From positions 60,791,918-60,855,917 of the forward strand of contig NC_134277.1 of the NCBI RefSeq assembly GCF_949628215.1: a DNA stretch of 64,000 bases. The letters are read 5' to 3'. The notes below the pieces were generated by a model that was not told the DNA's origin, did no database searches, and saw only the letters and a list, made by a program, of their open reading frames with translations. The translations under genes and the position numbers were made by a program. Position 1 is the first letter of the stretch; the number at the start of each line of letters is the position of its first letter. Source of the stretch: Phalacrocorax aristotelis. Taxonomy: Eukaryota > Chordata > Aves > Suliformes > Phalacrocoracidae. Positions 14,321 to 26,282 of this stretch are shown piece after piece.

Positions 14321-14343
14321 ATATACATACACACACACACACA
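14321..14343. repeat. (CA)n microsatellite
   Basis: A TATACATA lead-in is followed by about eight uninterrupted CA dinucleotides. It is short and likely to vary little in length. Confidence 0.9.
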
Positions 14344-17300
14344 ATCTTGGTATTTCTGTGTTAACTTTTATTTGTATTTGTACCATTACTTTTATTTCTA
14401 TTTGTAACATTCCAAAGAGAGGGAGCAAAACAGAACCAACAACATCTAACACACAGACTAAAACCTGCCAAGGCTTAAAGAGGCAATCAACTCACTCTTC
14501 CCTGAGCTAGTTCTGCTGTCATGTACTTCACTGAAGCTGAGCACCAGCCAGAGGAGTTCAGGTTTGATTTATCCTTTGCCAGCACAGTATTTGTTGCTGT
14601 GGTGCAGGGTCAGCAACCACAGCTCACCCCATGTTGCCTAGGCATGATAGCATCCCCGGCATCTGCCCTGCTTGGCATACTTGGGTTATTACAAAATACT
14701 CCTGCCAGAAAAAGCAAGCACCCCAGAGCAGATATCAGGTTTATCCTCAAAGCCGATGGATCACAAATACCTTATTCTAACAATTTTTCGTTACTAAATC
14801 ACAGCAAATGCAGCAATCACTGTAAAAGATAAAACCAGGCCAGCAGATGAATAATACAGTTTCTTCTAGTACCTTTTGTATTATTTTCTAAGCATTTAAG
14901 GTAATCCCAAGCAGTAAATTTGTTCTTCCTGCTTTACAGTGAATCTGATTAGAAAGCTGGTGCAAATTAAGAAAGTGCTATTCTGAAACATTACTCTTTT
15001 TTTCACTCTCACCTCTTGCAATCCCAATCCTTCGGAACAGCTTAATCAGCTCAGGTCATACCTGCTTCTGCTGTCCACTCCACTTCTGCTACAGCCTAAC
15101 AAACATATCATTGCTTAGCAGCAAGATTACAACCTTGGAGGTGAACTCCCCTGCCTCTCACCCTCCTCCTCTTCCTCCTCCAGTAGCTTTCACACAGGTC
15201 CCTGATGAACACTGGAAAGGCAACACCTCTTCTCCTGAGGCTGCAACATCAAAGGTAGGTGAGTCCTTCCTGCTTTCATACTGGTCTCTTTGCTGCTGCT
15301 GCCATTCACCCTTATCCAGCCAGCAATCCTGCCAACGTCAAGCATCATGCATGGCCCAAAGAGCTGCCCAGGAGCAGGAGAGCAAGAAGATTCAGCAACT
15401 GCTTTTGGCTACAGCCCAAGCAAACCACTCCACTTGTCTGGACCTTGCTTCTGCCATTCATAAATAGACATAGCCTTTTCACCATATTTTTGAGATCTGG
15501 GGAGCAATTTGAAGGAATTATTGGTGCCAGTTATAGGCAATGTCAAAAGACGTCATTGCACATGCACAGATTTAGTCTGGTTTTCAGATGATACAGAGCT
15601 AAACTGAAAACAGGTCCAGCCATATCTCTACTGGCCTCTGCCACGTTACTCTACCTTCTGTAATGATACCTCTGCAGGAATGCAAGCTGAAACAGAGCTT
15701 ACAATGGATACACCTGATGAAAATTTGGGCATGCTGCATTCAAAATTATTTGCCTGTTTCTATTTTGTAAAGCTATCCATAGTGCCACTGAACTAGTTGG
15801 GATTAAAAAACCCAAGACTGGCCCATGATTAATAAACAGAGTTGAAGGCTGGAAATCCCAGGTTTTCTATGCAACTTGTAGTAAGCTTTTGCGGATGAAC
15901 ATTTCAAAACCGATTGCCTAACCTTAGCTTCTCTAATAAAGTTGGTCTGTTTGCCAGAGCCACTGAGTCTGGCTGCTGCATTTAAGCTGTGCAAAGGCTG
16001 TGGGGTTCTCCATATCTCTGAAAATCAGCCTGCTGTTTTTCTTTTAGATTATTAAACTGAGATGTAGCTGAGTACAATTAGAAATTCAGCTTTGTAAACC
16101 TTGTTCTCTGTTTGTTTTGATGAAATTTGCTGTGAGAAATCTTATATAAGCATATGAAGCCTAAATGAATATCAAGTCTAAACCCAGGAATAGGATTTTA
16201 TTTTGTGTGTGTTACTGTAAAATGCAGCTATGGGTATTAACCTGAGCCACCAGTAAGCACCATTACATTTTGTGTAATGTTTATCTTCTGTTTGAGGTTC
16301 TCCAACATCAAAGAATTTTTGATCAATTGAAGCTATCCCCTGAGCCTAGCCTTCAAACAAATGATATTTTCTCTTTTTTTGTATTCCAAGGATTGCCTTT
16401 CAGCCTTTGAGGTTAACCTGAACATTTTCTGTCATGTTCTGAGTGGTATCATTCATGATTCTCAAAGGTAAAGCTTATGGGATAAAACAGACAGAAGACA
16501 GAGGCAAAGGAAGTTTGGGACAATAAGAGGCAGTAAAAAGAAAGACATTGATAACTGGAACAGAGAAACACAAATAAGCAAAGTGCAAAGACTAATACCA
16601 AACTCCAGAAGAGAAAGAAAATATCAGAGACGAAATGCTTCGGAACGGAAAATATCCAGAAATCAATGAGAAATGTCCAGCAACAGTTTGGTTGTTCTGT
16701 TGTTGTTGTTGTTTTATTTTTTTTTTTTCAATTAGGAAATGTTATTTGGCCTTTTAAAAAGTTTAAGATTAAAAACTGTGAAAAGAAAACCAACACTGGA
16801 GGCCACGAGAAAGAAAATTAAAGAAAAACAAAAGAAAATGGAGAGAAGGGGAAAAATAAAATTTACATGGCAGCTTTTGTCGCTTTTTAGTGATAGGAAA
16901 AGGCTGAGGAACTTAGAAAGACATCAGCCTTTATTTAAAAAGGGCAGATTCCTACACAACTTAGCTGCAATGGCTTTTGGACTCCTTAGGTCTTCATAGC
17001 TAAAATCCTCACCTATGAAGATTATGATATTATAAAGTAATCACAGCAGAATTTGTGATTACTGTGTAACAATAATTGAGCAACTTTTTAATATGTCTTT
17101 TAAAATGCCGGAACACAGTATTAATATTTATGCAATAATATTAGTATCTATTTATAGTATTAATATTTAATGTCATAATAACGCAGAAACTTAGTATTTT
17201 TCTGAGGCAAGATTATAATATTTCAGCTCCTGTTTCAAACAACATTCCTTCCCTGGGCATATTTAACAGCTATGCAGATGTCACCGTTTCTTGTCTGACT

Positions 17301-20300
17301 GTATTACACCCACCACTAGAGATAGCGTTCATAACTGAGTGGAGAAGGCTTCATGCTGCTCATGAAAAGGAAAAATAGGTGTAGCTTCACAGGCCAACAG
17401 TATCGATCCCATTCTGCAGAGGAACTGGTTTTCCATTTGTGGCTTTCATCCCATTTCCCAGAGCTAGAATGGGGTAGGAGAATGGGGCTTGAACAGGTTC
17501 ATTACCAGGCAGGGGTGGTGGGATTTACATCACTTCATTTTAGCAGCATGAAGAAGGCAAGGTGCCTTGTCTAAGCTATTCCTCTATACTCCACCTACAT
17601 TCAACTTTTGCTGGCAGTTGTTTCCCTTAAACTCCCAGTAACCACTGAGTAAATGGGGGTCAGAAAACAGCCAGCTCGCTGGCAGCTGCAGAACAGATAA
17701 AAACCTCAATTCACAAAGGAGCTGAGTCCCACCTAAAACTCATTTATGCATCTAGTAATTTCTGCACAGCCTGTGGCGTTTAAGTTCATAAACACTTGCT
17801 TCGCCCCAACATTTAAACATAGAGATAGTGAGCAGATCTCGCTGCTATATTCAGTATTAAAAGGCCTGTGATTTTAAATACCAGCTCCCTGCTCATCTCC
17901 GTCCAGCTGGGAGTGTGTTACGGTTCAGGCAAGGAGACAATTATATGCTACTTCAGCATGTACCATTCTCTGAGCTGCCTCCATCTACCAGTACATCGCT
18001 TGTTAATGAACATAATACATTTCTCCTCTGACTCACCCTATTTTTCCAAATGCTTTAAGTACTGAAGGTTTCTCTATTTCTTTTCCCCGAAGCAAATCCC
18101 ATAAAGCTAGTAAGGAAACAAGCAAGAGGGAGGGAATCAGCTCATACAAGCTTCTGAAAAGGAATGTATCTATTTCAACTTGCAAATCAACATTTGGGTA
18201 GTATTTTTAGCAGCACGTCTGTACCTAGCTTCCGTTTAAAGCAAGAGGGGCTAGGAACCTCTGTGCTTTGGGAAACATAGAACCTCTTGTGGTAGAGCTT
18301 GGCTACAGTAATGTATCAGTCATTGTCAGACATTGACCAATGAGGGTGATGTTAAATATTAGGCAAAACCAAAACTGTCCGTGTGGAAATTTAAGTCTCA
18401 CTTAGCATTTTATTCACTTACATGTTCTAAAGTGTGGTAAATCTTCTAGTTTAGACAATCCGTTGGACACAGCCTTTCATCCGCGTTATTTCAAGTGCTT
18501 CCTTGACCATGGCAAGGACAAAAAAACAGCCTGAGCAGTCCAGCACATTCTGTCTAGACCATCTTTGTAATCATTAGTCCCAGTTTTACCATGATATCTT
18601 ACACAGCATGGAAGCAAAAGGAACAATCAGCATCATATTTAGTGGTAAGAACAGATGAAAAATAAGATGTCTCCAGTCTAGCACTTGGTCTGTGTTCAGA
18701 CTACAACTTTACAGGTTGTGAATTAACCATTCACAGTGTGTACTGTGAGGGTGTACAATGGACCTGTGTGATTTACTGACCTTAATGTCATCAGAATTAT
18801 TTTCAAATGTTTTCATATGTTGTTCCTTAGGGATTAGATGCCTTGGGAATCACTTCTATTATTTAACATTATTTTCGCTACTGGCATAGCATGATCTTGA
18901 CAGATAGCCTTAAAGAGGTGGGGGTAGTGTACTTTTTGACTATTAGTCTGATACTCTGATTTAAGAAAACTGCCATGATATTAAACATAAGTAATCTTTC
19001 CCAAGCATACAGCTAAGCCTATGTCAAAGGATGAAAGTTTATGCTATTTTGTGCCTTCAGCAGAAAAAATAAAGCTGGCAGGAACTAAAAACTGATCTGC
19101 ATGGCGCCGAGGGGTGCATACAGTGGCATAGCGCTTAACTTGGTTATGGCATCCGGGCCCAAACACCACATGTAGCTCCTGACAAATCATTTAGTTTTGT
19201 TATCTTGCTGTATTGTATAACTGGAGTCCATGTGGTTCATACAGATAGGTGTACTACTACTAATAATAATTAAGCAGGAATACCTTGTTTCCAGAAATCA
19301 ATATATGAAAACAAAGGAAAATTAAGACATTTTTAGCTTTTGGGGGGTATTTTTGTGTGTTTATTTCTAAAGTGCACAGACGTGGTTTGGTAATGTCTTT
19401 AAGTAGATGGCATTCTAAACTGTCCCAGATTTTAATCAAGTTTAGTGCTATCACAATTTCTATGACAAATTTCAAGGAGCAGAGGCATTGTTGCCTGTAA
19501 TTATTGCTCAAGTGTACCTATAATGGCTTTTTGGAGCACTAGGCTTTTCACACACTAATATTACTATTATTCATTTTATGCAGTCTTTTGTTTAATGAAG
19601 AGATAAAAGTATTTGTTATTCAGCAAAGTAGGCTAATTTGCAATAATATGTGGGAGACCCACTGTAAATTGCTGAACAAAAAAGCAAACCATAATAACAA
19701 ATAAATAAAAGCATCAGTCAGAAATAACAGAATGTACTTGGTTTATTTTTGCAATGGCAATTTCAATTCCTTCATAACTGACCTGTAAATCAGCTTCCTT
19801 TTTAAGAAAAAAAGAAGTGCATAATCTGTTATTATCTGGGTTTAGTAGTTGGCTATGGAAAAACACCAGATAATTCGGGTAAAGCTGATTACTTGCTCTA
19901 CTGAGTGTAAGTCTACCACTTTCTCCTTGCAATAGTGTGAAGGTGGTTGGTATTAGCGAGCAGAATAGTTCTCCTAGCTATAAAAATTCATTACCTTTTC
20001 TCAGACTTCTGTGATATGAACATTAAGGCATTCTGGCAGCTGTCTCATTATGCAAATTACTAAAACCTATCTAATCGAGACAGAAATCACACAAACTATA
20101 TTTTTTGACATTTTCTGACTATTCTTTATGCTACCTCAAAATAGCAAATTAACTCAAGGTTTTGACTGTACTAGACATTAAGAATCTAGAGACCAAGAAT
20201 CATAAAGTACTGGGTTCCAGCTATAATACTTTTCAACATTTAGTTTAGCAACATCCTGATTCTGCCAATACCAAAGAAGCACTCTTGCTACCATATTGTT

Positions 20301-20410
20301 TATACACAGTTCAGACCATCACTGAAGTACTGCTTTGCCAGTCTCCACAACAATCAAGACACCAAGCAGTGGCAAAGAGAAACTGTGAGCCGCATTCCCC
20401 AGAAACACCT

Positions 20411-20479
20411 GCCCCATGCTGTAACTTTTGGTCAGCCCTGAAACAGTCAGGCAGTGGGACTTGATGATCATTGCAGGTA
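20411..20479 (+). mobile_element. CR1 3' tail fragment
   Basis: The segment holding CAGTCAGGCAGTGGGACTTG and GATGATCATTGCAGGTA matches the extreme 3' end of CR1 elements, where a GGACT(T/A)GATGATC block precedes the terminal short repeat. Only the last ~70 bp is present, as is usual for 5'-truncated CR1 insertions. Instead of the usual ATTCT-type terminus it runs straight into the long pyrimidine tract. Confidence 0.7.
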
Positions 20480-20795
20480 TCCTCTCCCCTTCCCTTCCCT
20501 TCTCTTCCTCTTCTCTTCCTCTTTTCTCTTCTCTTCTCTTCTCTTCTCTTCTCTTCTCTTCTCTTCTCTTCCCTTCTCTTCCCTTCCCTTCCCCTCCCTT
20601 CCTTTCCCTTCTCCTCTCCTCTCCTCTCCTCTCCTCTCCTCTCCTCTCCTCTCCTCTCCTCTCCTCTCCTCTCCTCTCCTCTCCTCTCCTCTCCTCTCCT
20701 CTCCTCTCCTCTCCTCTCTCCTCTCCTCTCCTCTCCTCTCCTCTCTCTTTCTTCCCTCCCCTCCCCTCTCCTCCCCTTCCCTCCCTTCCCCTCTC
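20480..20795. repeat. 316-nt pure polypyrimidine pentanucleotide tract
   Basis: There is no purine on the + strand between 20,480 and 20,795. The tract is layered: mixed CCCTT/TTCCT units, then about ten CTCTT units (20,525-20,570), a CCCTT block, about 21 uninterrupted CTCCT units (20,611-20,715), several more after a slip, then mixed C-rich units. Unit length is mostly five. The long open frames on both strands here (Ser/Leu/Pro-rich or Arg/Glu/Gly-rich) are products of the repeat, not genes. A homopurine/homopyrimidine run of this length with mirror symmetry is a candidate for triplex (H-DNA) formation. Confidence 0.97.
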
Positions 20796-21319
20796 ACGAT
20801 GAGACAAATATCAATGACACTGTTATTTGCCTGAAATGCCAGGGGTTTTTCAGCTCCAGTAAAACTTTCAAGGACACAAATCAAAAAGGTTACAAGTGGA
20901 AGCAGGATCTTCTTTTAGTTCTGTGAATCCATTTCAGAGCCAGTGGTCACAAGCATGAACAGAATGTACACATGTAGCCAGGAGTAGGCTGATGCATTCT
21001 CCAGTTTTGCTGAAAAAATATCTCTTGCAGTCTGGCAAAGGAAAGACACAGAGCCACAGAAAGCAGCAGCATGAATACAGGCCAAGCAGTCTCTGTTTCC
21101 TGAAGAGCAAGAACTTGAAGAATGAGGATTGGTACTGACCACACACGAAAGAAGAAAGAAGAGGTGTATGGTACTGTGGGGTAGTTTCCAAAGTATGACA
21201 CATAGTCACAACAAACACACTTTTGACCTTCCAAAACTTGCTCAGCTGTCCTTCTTGGCCAGTTATGCACGAAAAGTGCTCTTGTGCCTGCCCAGTGCTT
21301 GTATTGCATGCAGGGAGAT

Positions 21320-22000
21320 CTCAAAGTCGCAGCTCCTGGTGGTGCAGCAAGCCTGGAGCCCTTCCAAGCACAGGCTGTTTTACGCAAGCAAAGGGAAACC
21401 CTGGGGGAATGGAGCCAAGGGAAGAGCAGAGTTCGCTGCTGCTCCAAACTTGCAATGGGCAAGAGAGCCAGAGAGCCAGGGCACGAGTGGTGCCTTGGAG
21501 GTGCAAGAGCAGCAGGCAAGAACCAGGCAAAATGAGCCCAGAGAAGCCCTGACAAGGGGCTGCGCTCAGTGCTACAGAGGACAAGAAGCAACACTGGGGA
21601 CCATGCTGGGGGCCCACCCCGGGAATCTTGAAAGCTTCCTTCCCCCGGACGTGGGGCATGAGGGGCACCTTCGTGGAGCATGAGCAGCAGGCACCTCGGC
21701 CAAATGGCCCAAAGGAGCCCTGGCAAGGGAGCGTGCTCAATACTGCAGAGGAAGGCAAAAACTCCCAGTGACACTGTCTAGCCCACCGTGAGGGAAAAAA
21801 AGCCTTCCTCTCCCCAGCCGCAGGGCATGAAAGGCCATCTCCATGGTGCATGAGCAGCAGGCAGTAACCCAGCTAAAAGGGACCAGAGGACCCCTGACAA
21901 ATGGTCATGATCCATGCTGCAAAGGAAGGCAAAAAACCCCCAGGGACCAGTGCCAATCTGCCCTGGGGGAAAATTCCTTCCTGACCCCAGTGCTGGCGAT
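21320..22000. repeat. GC-rich tandem repeat, unit about 170 bp
   Basis: At least three diverged tandem copies are visible, at about 21,491-21,659, 21,660-21,828 and 21,829-22,000. Shared words in each copy include GAGCAGCAGGCA, a GGAG/AGGAC-CCCTG(A/G)CAA block, TGCTCA-TACTGCAGAGGA or equivalent, and a CTTCCT(T/C)-CCCC block near the end. A more diverged fourth copy may occupy 21,320-21,490. The motif GTGCCAATCTGCCCTGGGGG in the last copy resembles an interspersed repeat I recall from bird and reptile genomes, but I cannot name it with certainty. Open frames in this interval on both strands reflect the GC-rich repeat. Confidence 0.8.
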
Positions 22001-22780
22001 CGGCTGTTCCCTGAGCACATGAACAAGACCTGCCTCCTTGTCCCACGGGCTGCTCACGCCTCCCAGGAGATGCCCAGGCCTATTCTCCTTCCACCTGGAG
22101 CCATCTCAGGGGCTTCCAAGAGTGGCCAAATGCCCCCAGTCTGATTGACCTGGAGACAAGAATCCTACCCATGCCTGGCAGGGTGCGTGTGGGTGCTCCA
22201 CAGCACTGGCACCCCAGCAACATCTGTGCATCCCATTTCTGATGGCTGCTGCCACTGTCTCTGCAGGGGACGAGGATGGCCAGGTCTGCAGTGCTACTCA
22301 AGAAGGCATTCCCTTAGCCTGGCCAGTGCTTATCCCGCTGAAAAGGATTTCCATGCTGCAGATGAGCTGTGAAGGTGGTCCCATCAGGAGCTGGTCTTGC
22401 AGCAAAGAACCTCCAGCAGCCTTGTCCAGTCTCGTCTTCTTCCATCAGCCCCCTCAAAGTAATTCCACTGCTCCTCAAGGTCTTCCTCTCAGATGTCTTC
22501 AGGCTGCCCCCAGGCCAGCACTGGCAGCAGCCACAGGACGCTGCTCCCTTTTATCCTGTCCCGGGGCATTGTGACTGTTGTGTTGCTGGGTGGTGGCCCT
22601 GTGACATGAGGGTGACGGGGCCCTCCATGCGCAGCCCCACCCACCAGTCCTCTGCCCAGCATCCTTCAGAAGAAGGCTTTTGGGGTGCTGGACCTGAGGC
22701 AGTCCCTGTGCCCAGGAGGCCCAGGGGGTTGTCCCTGCCCTTGGCGGCCATGCACAGGGCACAGCTGCTGGGTGTCCCTG
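22001..22780. other. GC-rich unrecognised block next to the tandem repeat
   Basis: This 780-bp stretch is clearly more GC-rich than its surroundings and continuous with the tandem repeats. On the - strand a TATA-like element (GGATAAAAGGGAGCAG) lies near 22,543-22,558. I recognise no protein in any frame. It could be the remainder of the repeat family, an old LTR on the - strand, or a lineage-specific transcript, and the sequence does not let me choose. Confidence 0.35.
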
Positions 22781-23380
22781 TAAATTCATCTGGACATTCA
22801 GACTATGTAAAGAAGGGTATTTATACAATATACATTCATTTGGTTGTGGTGATGCCAGAGGTGAAAGGCTTTTGGCTCCCTCTGCATGAACTTTGCAAAG
22901 ACGTAGAGCACATGCAGGATGTCCTCACCATTCCTTACCAGCACACCAAAGGATATTTGTTACTAGCCTGCTTATGGTGAGGTCATCTTCTTGGAAAGAA
23001 CTCCTGAATAGCTCTTCATCTTTTTCCTTGCACCTCAATAGCTCCTTCCCACCTTTGGCCATCACCCTTGGTAGTGATGGCAGCCCTCTCAGCCTTTGTC
23101 TTTTGTCTTCTATAGGCCTGCCATGCCCCTAATCAACCACTTAGTCTTTGTTTGCCTTCATCACAGACAGAATTTATCTTTCTTGAACCCCAAAATTCAG
23201 AAAGGTACAGTGGTACAGGTGACTTCTCACCAGGGCTTTGCACAATGCTTTTCATTCTTATGGAAAGGCTTGTAGCACTTCAGAAATCTCTTTTGCATTT
23301 GTTACAGAGGGTGTTTAGAAATTTGTTGGTGTTTATTAACATTAGTAAAAGTGTCTAGTTTGGGATTTTACCTGTTGTAT
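22781..23380. other. Unannotated spacer
   Basis: Ordinary moderate-AT sequence between the GC-rich block and the CR1 at 23.4 kb. No gene, RNA or recognisable repeat is seen. Confidence 0.5.
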
Positions 23381-24559
23381 TACTATTGACCCGCTTAGTG
23401 GATGAGGGGAAGGCTGTGGATGTTGTCTGCTTGGACTTTAGTAAGGCCTTTGACACTGTCTCTCACAGCATTCTCCTAGAGAAGCTGGCTGCTCACAGCC
23501 TGGACAAGTGCACTCTGCACTGGGTTAAAAACTGGCTGGACGGCCGAGCCCAGAGAGTGGTGGTGAATGGAGTCAAATCCAGTTGGCGGATGGTCACGAG
23601 TGGTGTTCCCCAGGGCTCAGTGTTGGGGCCAGTCCTGTTCAATTTCTTCACTGATGATCTGGATGAGGGGATTGAATGCACCCTCACTAAGTTTGCAGAT
23701 GACACCAAGCTGGGTGGAAGTGTTGCTCTGCTGGAGGGCAGGAAGGCCCTACAGAGGCACCTGGACAGGCTGGATCATTGGGCTGGAGCCTACAGTATGA
23801 GATTCAACAAGTCTAAGTGCTGGGTCCTACACTTTGGTCACAACAACCCCATGCAACGCTACAAGCTTGGGGAGGAGTGGCTGGACAGCTGCCTGGAGGA
23901 AAAGGACCTGGGGGTGTTGGTTGACAGATGGCTGAACATGAGCCAGCAGTGTGCTCAGGTGGCCAAGAAGGCCAACGGTATCCTGGCTTGTATCAGGAAT
24001 AGTGTGGCCACCAGGAGCAGGGAGGTGATTGTGCCCCTGTACTTGGCACTGGTGATGCCGCACCTCCGAGTACTGTGTGCAGCTTTGGGCCACTCACTAC
24101 AAGAAGGACATCGAGGTACTGGCATGTGTCCAGAGAAGGGCAACAAAACTGGTGAAGGGTCTAGAGCACAAGTCTTATAAGGAGCGGTTGAGGGAACTGG
24201 GGTTGTTTAGTCTGGAGGAGGCTGAGGGGAGACCTTATCGCTCTCTACAACTACCTGAAAGGAGGTTGTAGCGAGGTGGGGGTTGGTCTCTTCTCCCTAG
24301 TAACAAGAGATAGGACAAGAGGAACCAGGGGAAGTTTAGGTTGGACATTAGAAAGAACTTCTTCACCGAAAGGGTTGTCAAACATTGGAACAGGCTGCCC
24401 AGGGATGTGGTTGAGTCTCCATACCTGGAGGTATTGAAAAGAAGGGCAGATGTGGTGTTTGAGGATATGGTTTAGTGGTGGACTTGGCAGTGACAGGTTA
24501 GTGGTTGGACTTGATGATCTTAAGGGTCTTTTCCAACCTTAATGATTCTGTGATTCTAC
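23381..24559 (+). mobile_element. CR1 LINE, 3' half with readable RT
   Basis: This is a 5'-truncated CR1 on the + strand. It begins inside the RT domain and runs to the CR1 3' end (GATGATCTTAAGGGTCTTTT, then AATGATTCTGTGATTCTAC) at about 24,559. The coding part at 23,386-24,180 reads without stops, and the frame then shifts: the CR1 C-terminal sequence continues in another frame at about 24,077-24,271. It is better preserved than the CR1 at 7.2 kb. Confidence 0.95.
23386..24180 (+). pseudogene. CR1 ORF2 reverse transcriptase fragment (frameshifted)
   Basis: The 264-codon frame encodes the middle and end of a CR1-type reverse transcriptase. Visible motifs are [10 protein letters not shown] at residues 16-25 (first catalytic Asp region), [10 protein letters not shown] at 73-82, and the catalytic FADDTKL at 103-109. 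The N-terminal endonuclease and early RT regions are missing because of 5' truncation, and the first codon is not ATG. Near 24,075-24,090 the family sequence switches to another frame (the region reading [20 protein letters not shown]), so a single-base indel has broken it. Intact CR1 ORF2 proteins are several times longer. It is a dead LINE copy, not a host gene. Confidence 0.92.
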
Positions 24560-26190
24560 TATTCATCTTAAATGCAACACTTCACTGATGGCTGCTTAAT
24601 TTCATGCTGTTGACAGATCAATAAAGCACTTGGATCCCAATTTGCTTTAAGATGTGTGGACTGAGCACGTTTTCGCCCAACACTCAGGAAAAACAAGTCA
24701 CTGTCTCAGTTGGGTAGATCAGTTAAAAAAACTTCAGCTAAATATCACTGAAGGAAAGAGTACTGTATACAGGGTAGAGATTGGGAGACTGACAATAAAT
24801 CATTCCAGAGAGCTTTTCAGGTACCATCTGTTTTCCTGACCATGCAAACCACCTCTCTTCTTACCATTCCTGCCAACATCTGTGTTATATTGATGCCATG
24901 CACTGATATATGCAGATAAAGCACTAAATTAACTACAAATCATCCCTCTGTGATTGTTATAATTCACTCGTTTTACCTGTCAAGCTGGCGAGAAGTTGGG
25001 ATACAAATATTTCCTCTGCATATATTCTTCCACCAAAAAACTCTACAGCAAGACCTACACCATAAACTTTAAGCATATAAACTCAGAAGTATCATGGCAC
25101 TGAAGGAAAATCACAAGCTTGTCAGCACTTAAAATACATTATGAGCAATCTCTCACGGTTCTCCTTATTAGAGACCTTCCTACTTGGAGGAATTCTGTGT
25201 ATAGTGGCTAAATTCCATACTGATCAGAGAGAAACTAATTCCCCTACAAGAGAATGTGTCTTGTGACACATCTAAAAGGGATCAAATCAAGGAAAGCGAG
25301 CCTTGGAGGGTCTTGGAAGTTTCAGCCTGAGTAAGCATGCAGGCAGGATAAACTCTTGTTTTAAATATGCTGAGTGTGAAAACCTGAGCTGTGACTTGCA
25401 GAAGTGTGTTCCTGTGAGACTTCTCTTCCTTGTTCTCCTCCCTTCAGGTAGAAATATTGTGAGAAGCAACTTCACAAGCCCAAAAAGCAGTGTTCCAGTA
25501 TGAAAAATGGTCATGCAGAACATCAATTTGCTTCAACATACACGTTGTGTCTGTAAACAGATGCCTATATATTTATCACCAGAAAATATCAAACCACTGC
25601 AGAAAACAAACAAAAAGGAATAAATCTTTTACATACTTTTACAATGAAGCTTAAAGTTCTGCTTCATTAGGAGGAGGTTATCTGATACTCAAAATAAAAA
25701 TAAAATTAAAACAAAAAAATAATGAGAAGCATAACCAAGGTTGTCTTTCAGTCTGTAAAATCTCCTGCAAAGAGCTCTAACAAGTTAAACCAATTCTGAG
25801 TCTTGGATCTCAGGCCCAAGAGAAACCTTCAGCCCAATGAAGATGATGATGGAAAAAGAAAAGGCAGTGGCTCACTCAGTGCATGATTTGCAACAGTACA
25901 CAGCAGAGACATTAGCAGCAAGAGACCATGTCTGTTTGAGAAATGACTGAGAAGGAAAAAAATTACCACCATCTTCTTTTCATTATGAATTCCCAGAGCA
26001 GACATGTGCCTTTAGATGTGCAAACAAATATTCTCAGTTCTGGAATTTAAAATACCTTAAAGTTGGGAAAAGGTGGAGATTTGCTCATTTTCCATCCAAA
26101 GAGACATAATTCACCTTTCCTCTGGATGGGCAATGGTTCTCCACTTACAATCTGTGATACTACATGGCATAAAGTCTCCACATCCTACCT
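24560..26190. other. Intergenic DNA, no supported gene
   Basis: AT-rich sequence without recognisable exons. The open frames at 25,287-25,526 (-) and 25,303-25,503 (+) overlap each other and have no recognisable domain. Confidence 0.5.
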
Positions 26191-26282
26191 TGAGATTAGA
26201 ACTATTAGAAGTGCTCAGGCAGTTGGACTAGATGATCGTTGTAGGCCCCTTCTAACTCAACTATTCTTCTCTTCTTTTCTAA
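26191..26282 (+). mobile_element. CR1 3' tail fragment
   Basis: The block GTGCTCAGGCAGTTGGACTA followed by GATGATCGTTGTAGGCCCCT and TCTAACTCAACTATTCTTCT matches the CR1 3' terminus, ending in a short TTCT-rich repeat. It is a separate small insertion from the one at 20.4 kb, of the same general subtype (CAGGCAGT-GGACT). Only the last ~90 bp is recognisable. Confidence 0.75.

Larger units (their letters stand above)
8345..20410. other. Intergenic DNA, AT-rich, no supported gene
   Basis: No exon or RNA gene can be supported across these 12 kb. Visible landmarks are a possible LTR-like segment at 10,150-10,800, a CA repeat at 14,321-14,343, TTG/T runs at 16,697-16,728, and very AT-rich DNA at 17,030-17,230. 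Open frames are short and lack recognisable domains. Conserved non-coding elements could be present, but that needs an alignment. Confidence 0.55.

Noticed and set aside
20428..20926. Ser/Leu/Pro-rich and Arg/Glu/Gly-rich frames of 124-162 codons
   Set aside because: Pure translation of the polypyrimidine pentanucleotide tract; open in several frames on both strands.
20947..21774. 275-codon frame on the - strand, and 184-codon frame on the + strand at 21,129-21,683
   Set aside because: Both lie in the GC-rich tandem repeat, show low-complexity repeat-derived sequence, and overlap each other. No recognisable domain or splice structure.
22369..22980. 203-codon + strand frame
   Set aside because: Sits in the GC-rich unrecognised block, Cys/Pro/Ser-rich, with no domain I know. 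Not enough to call a gene.
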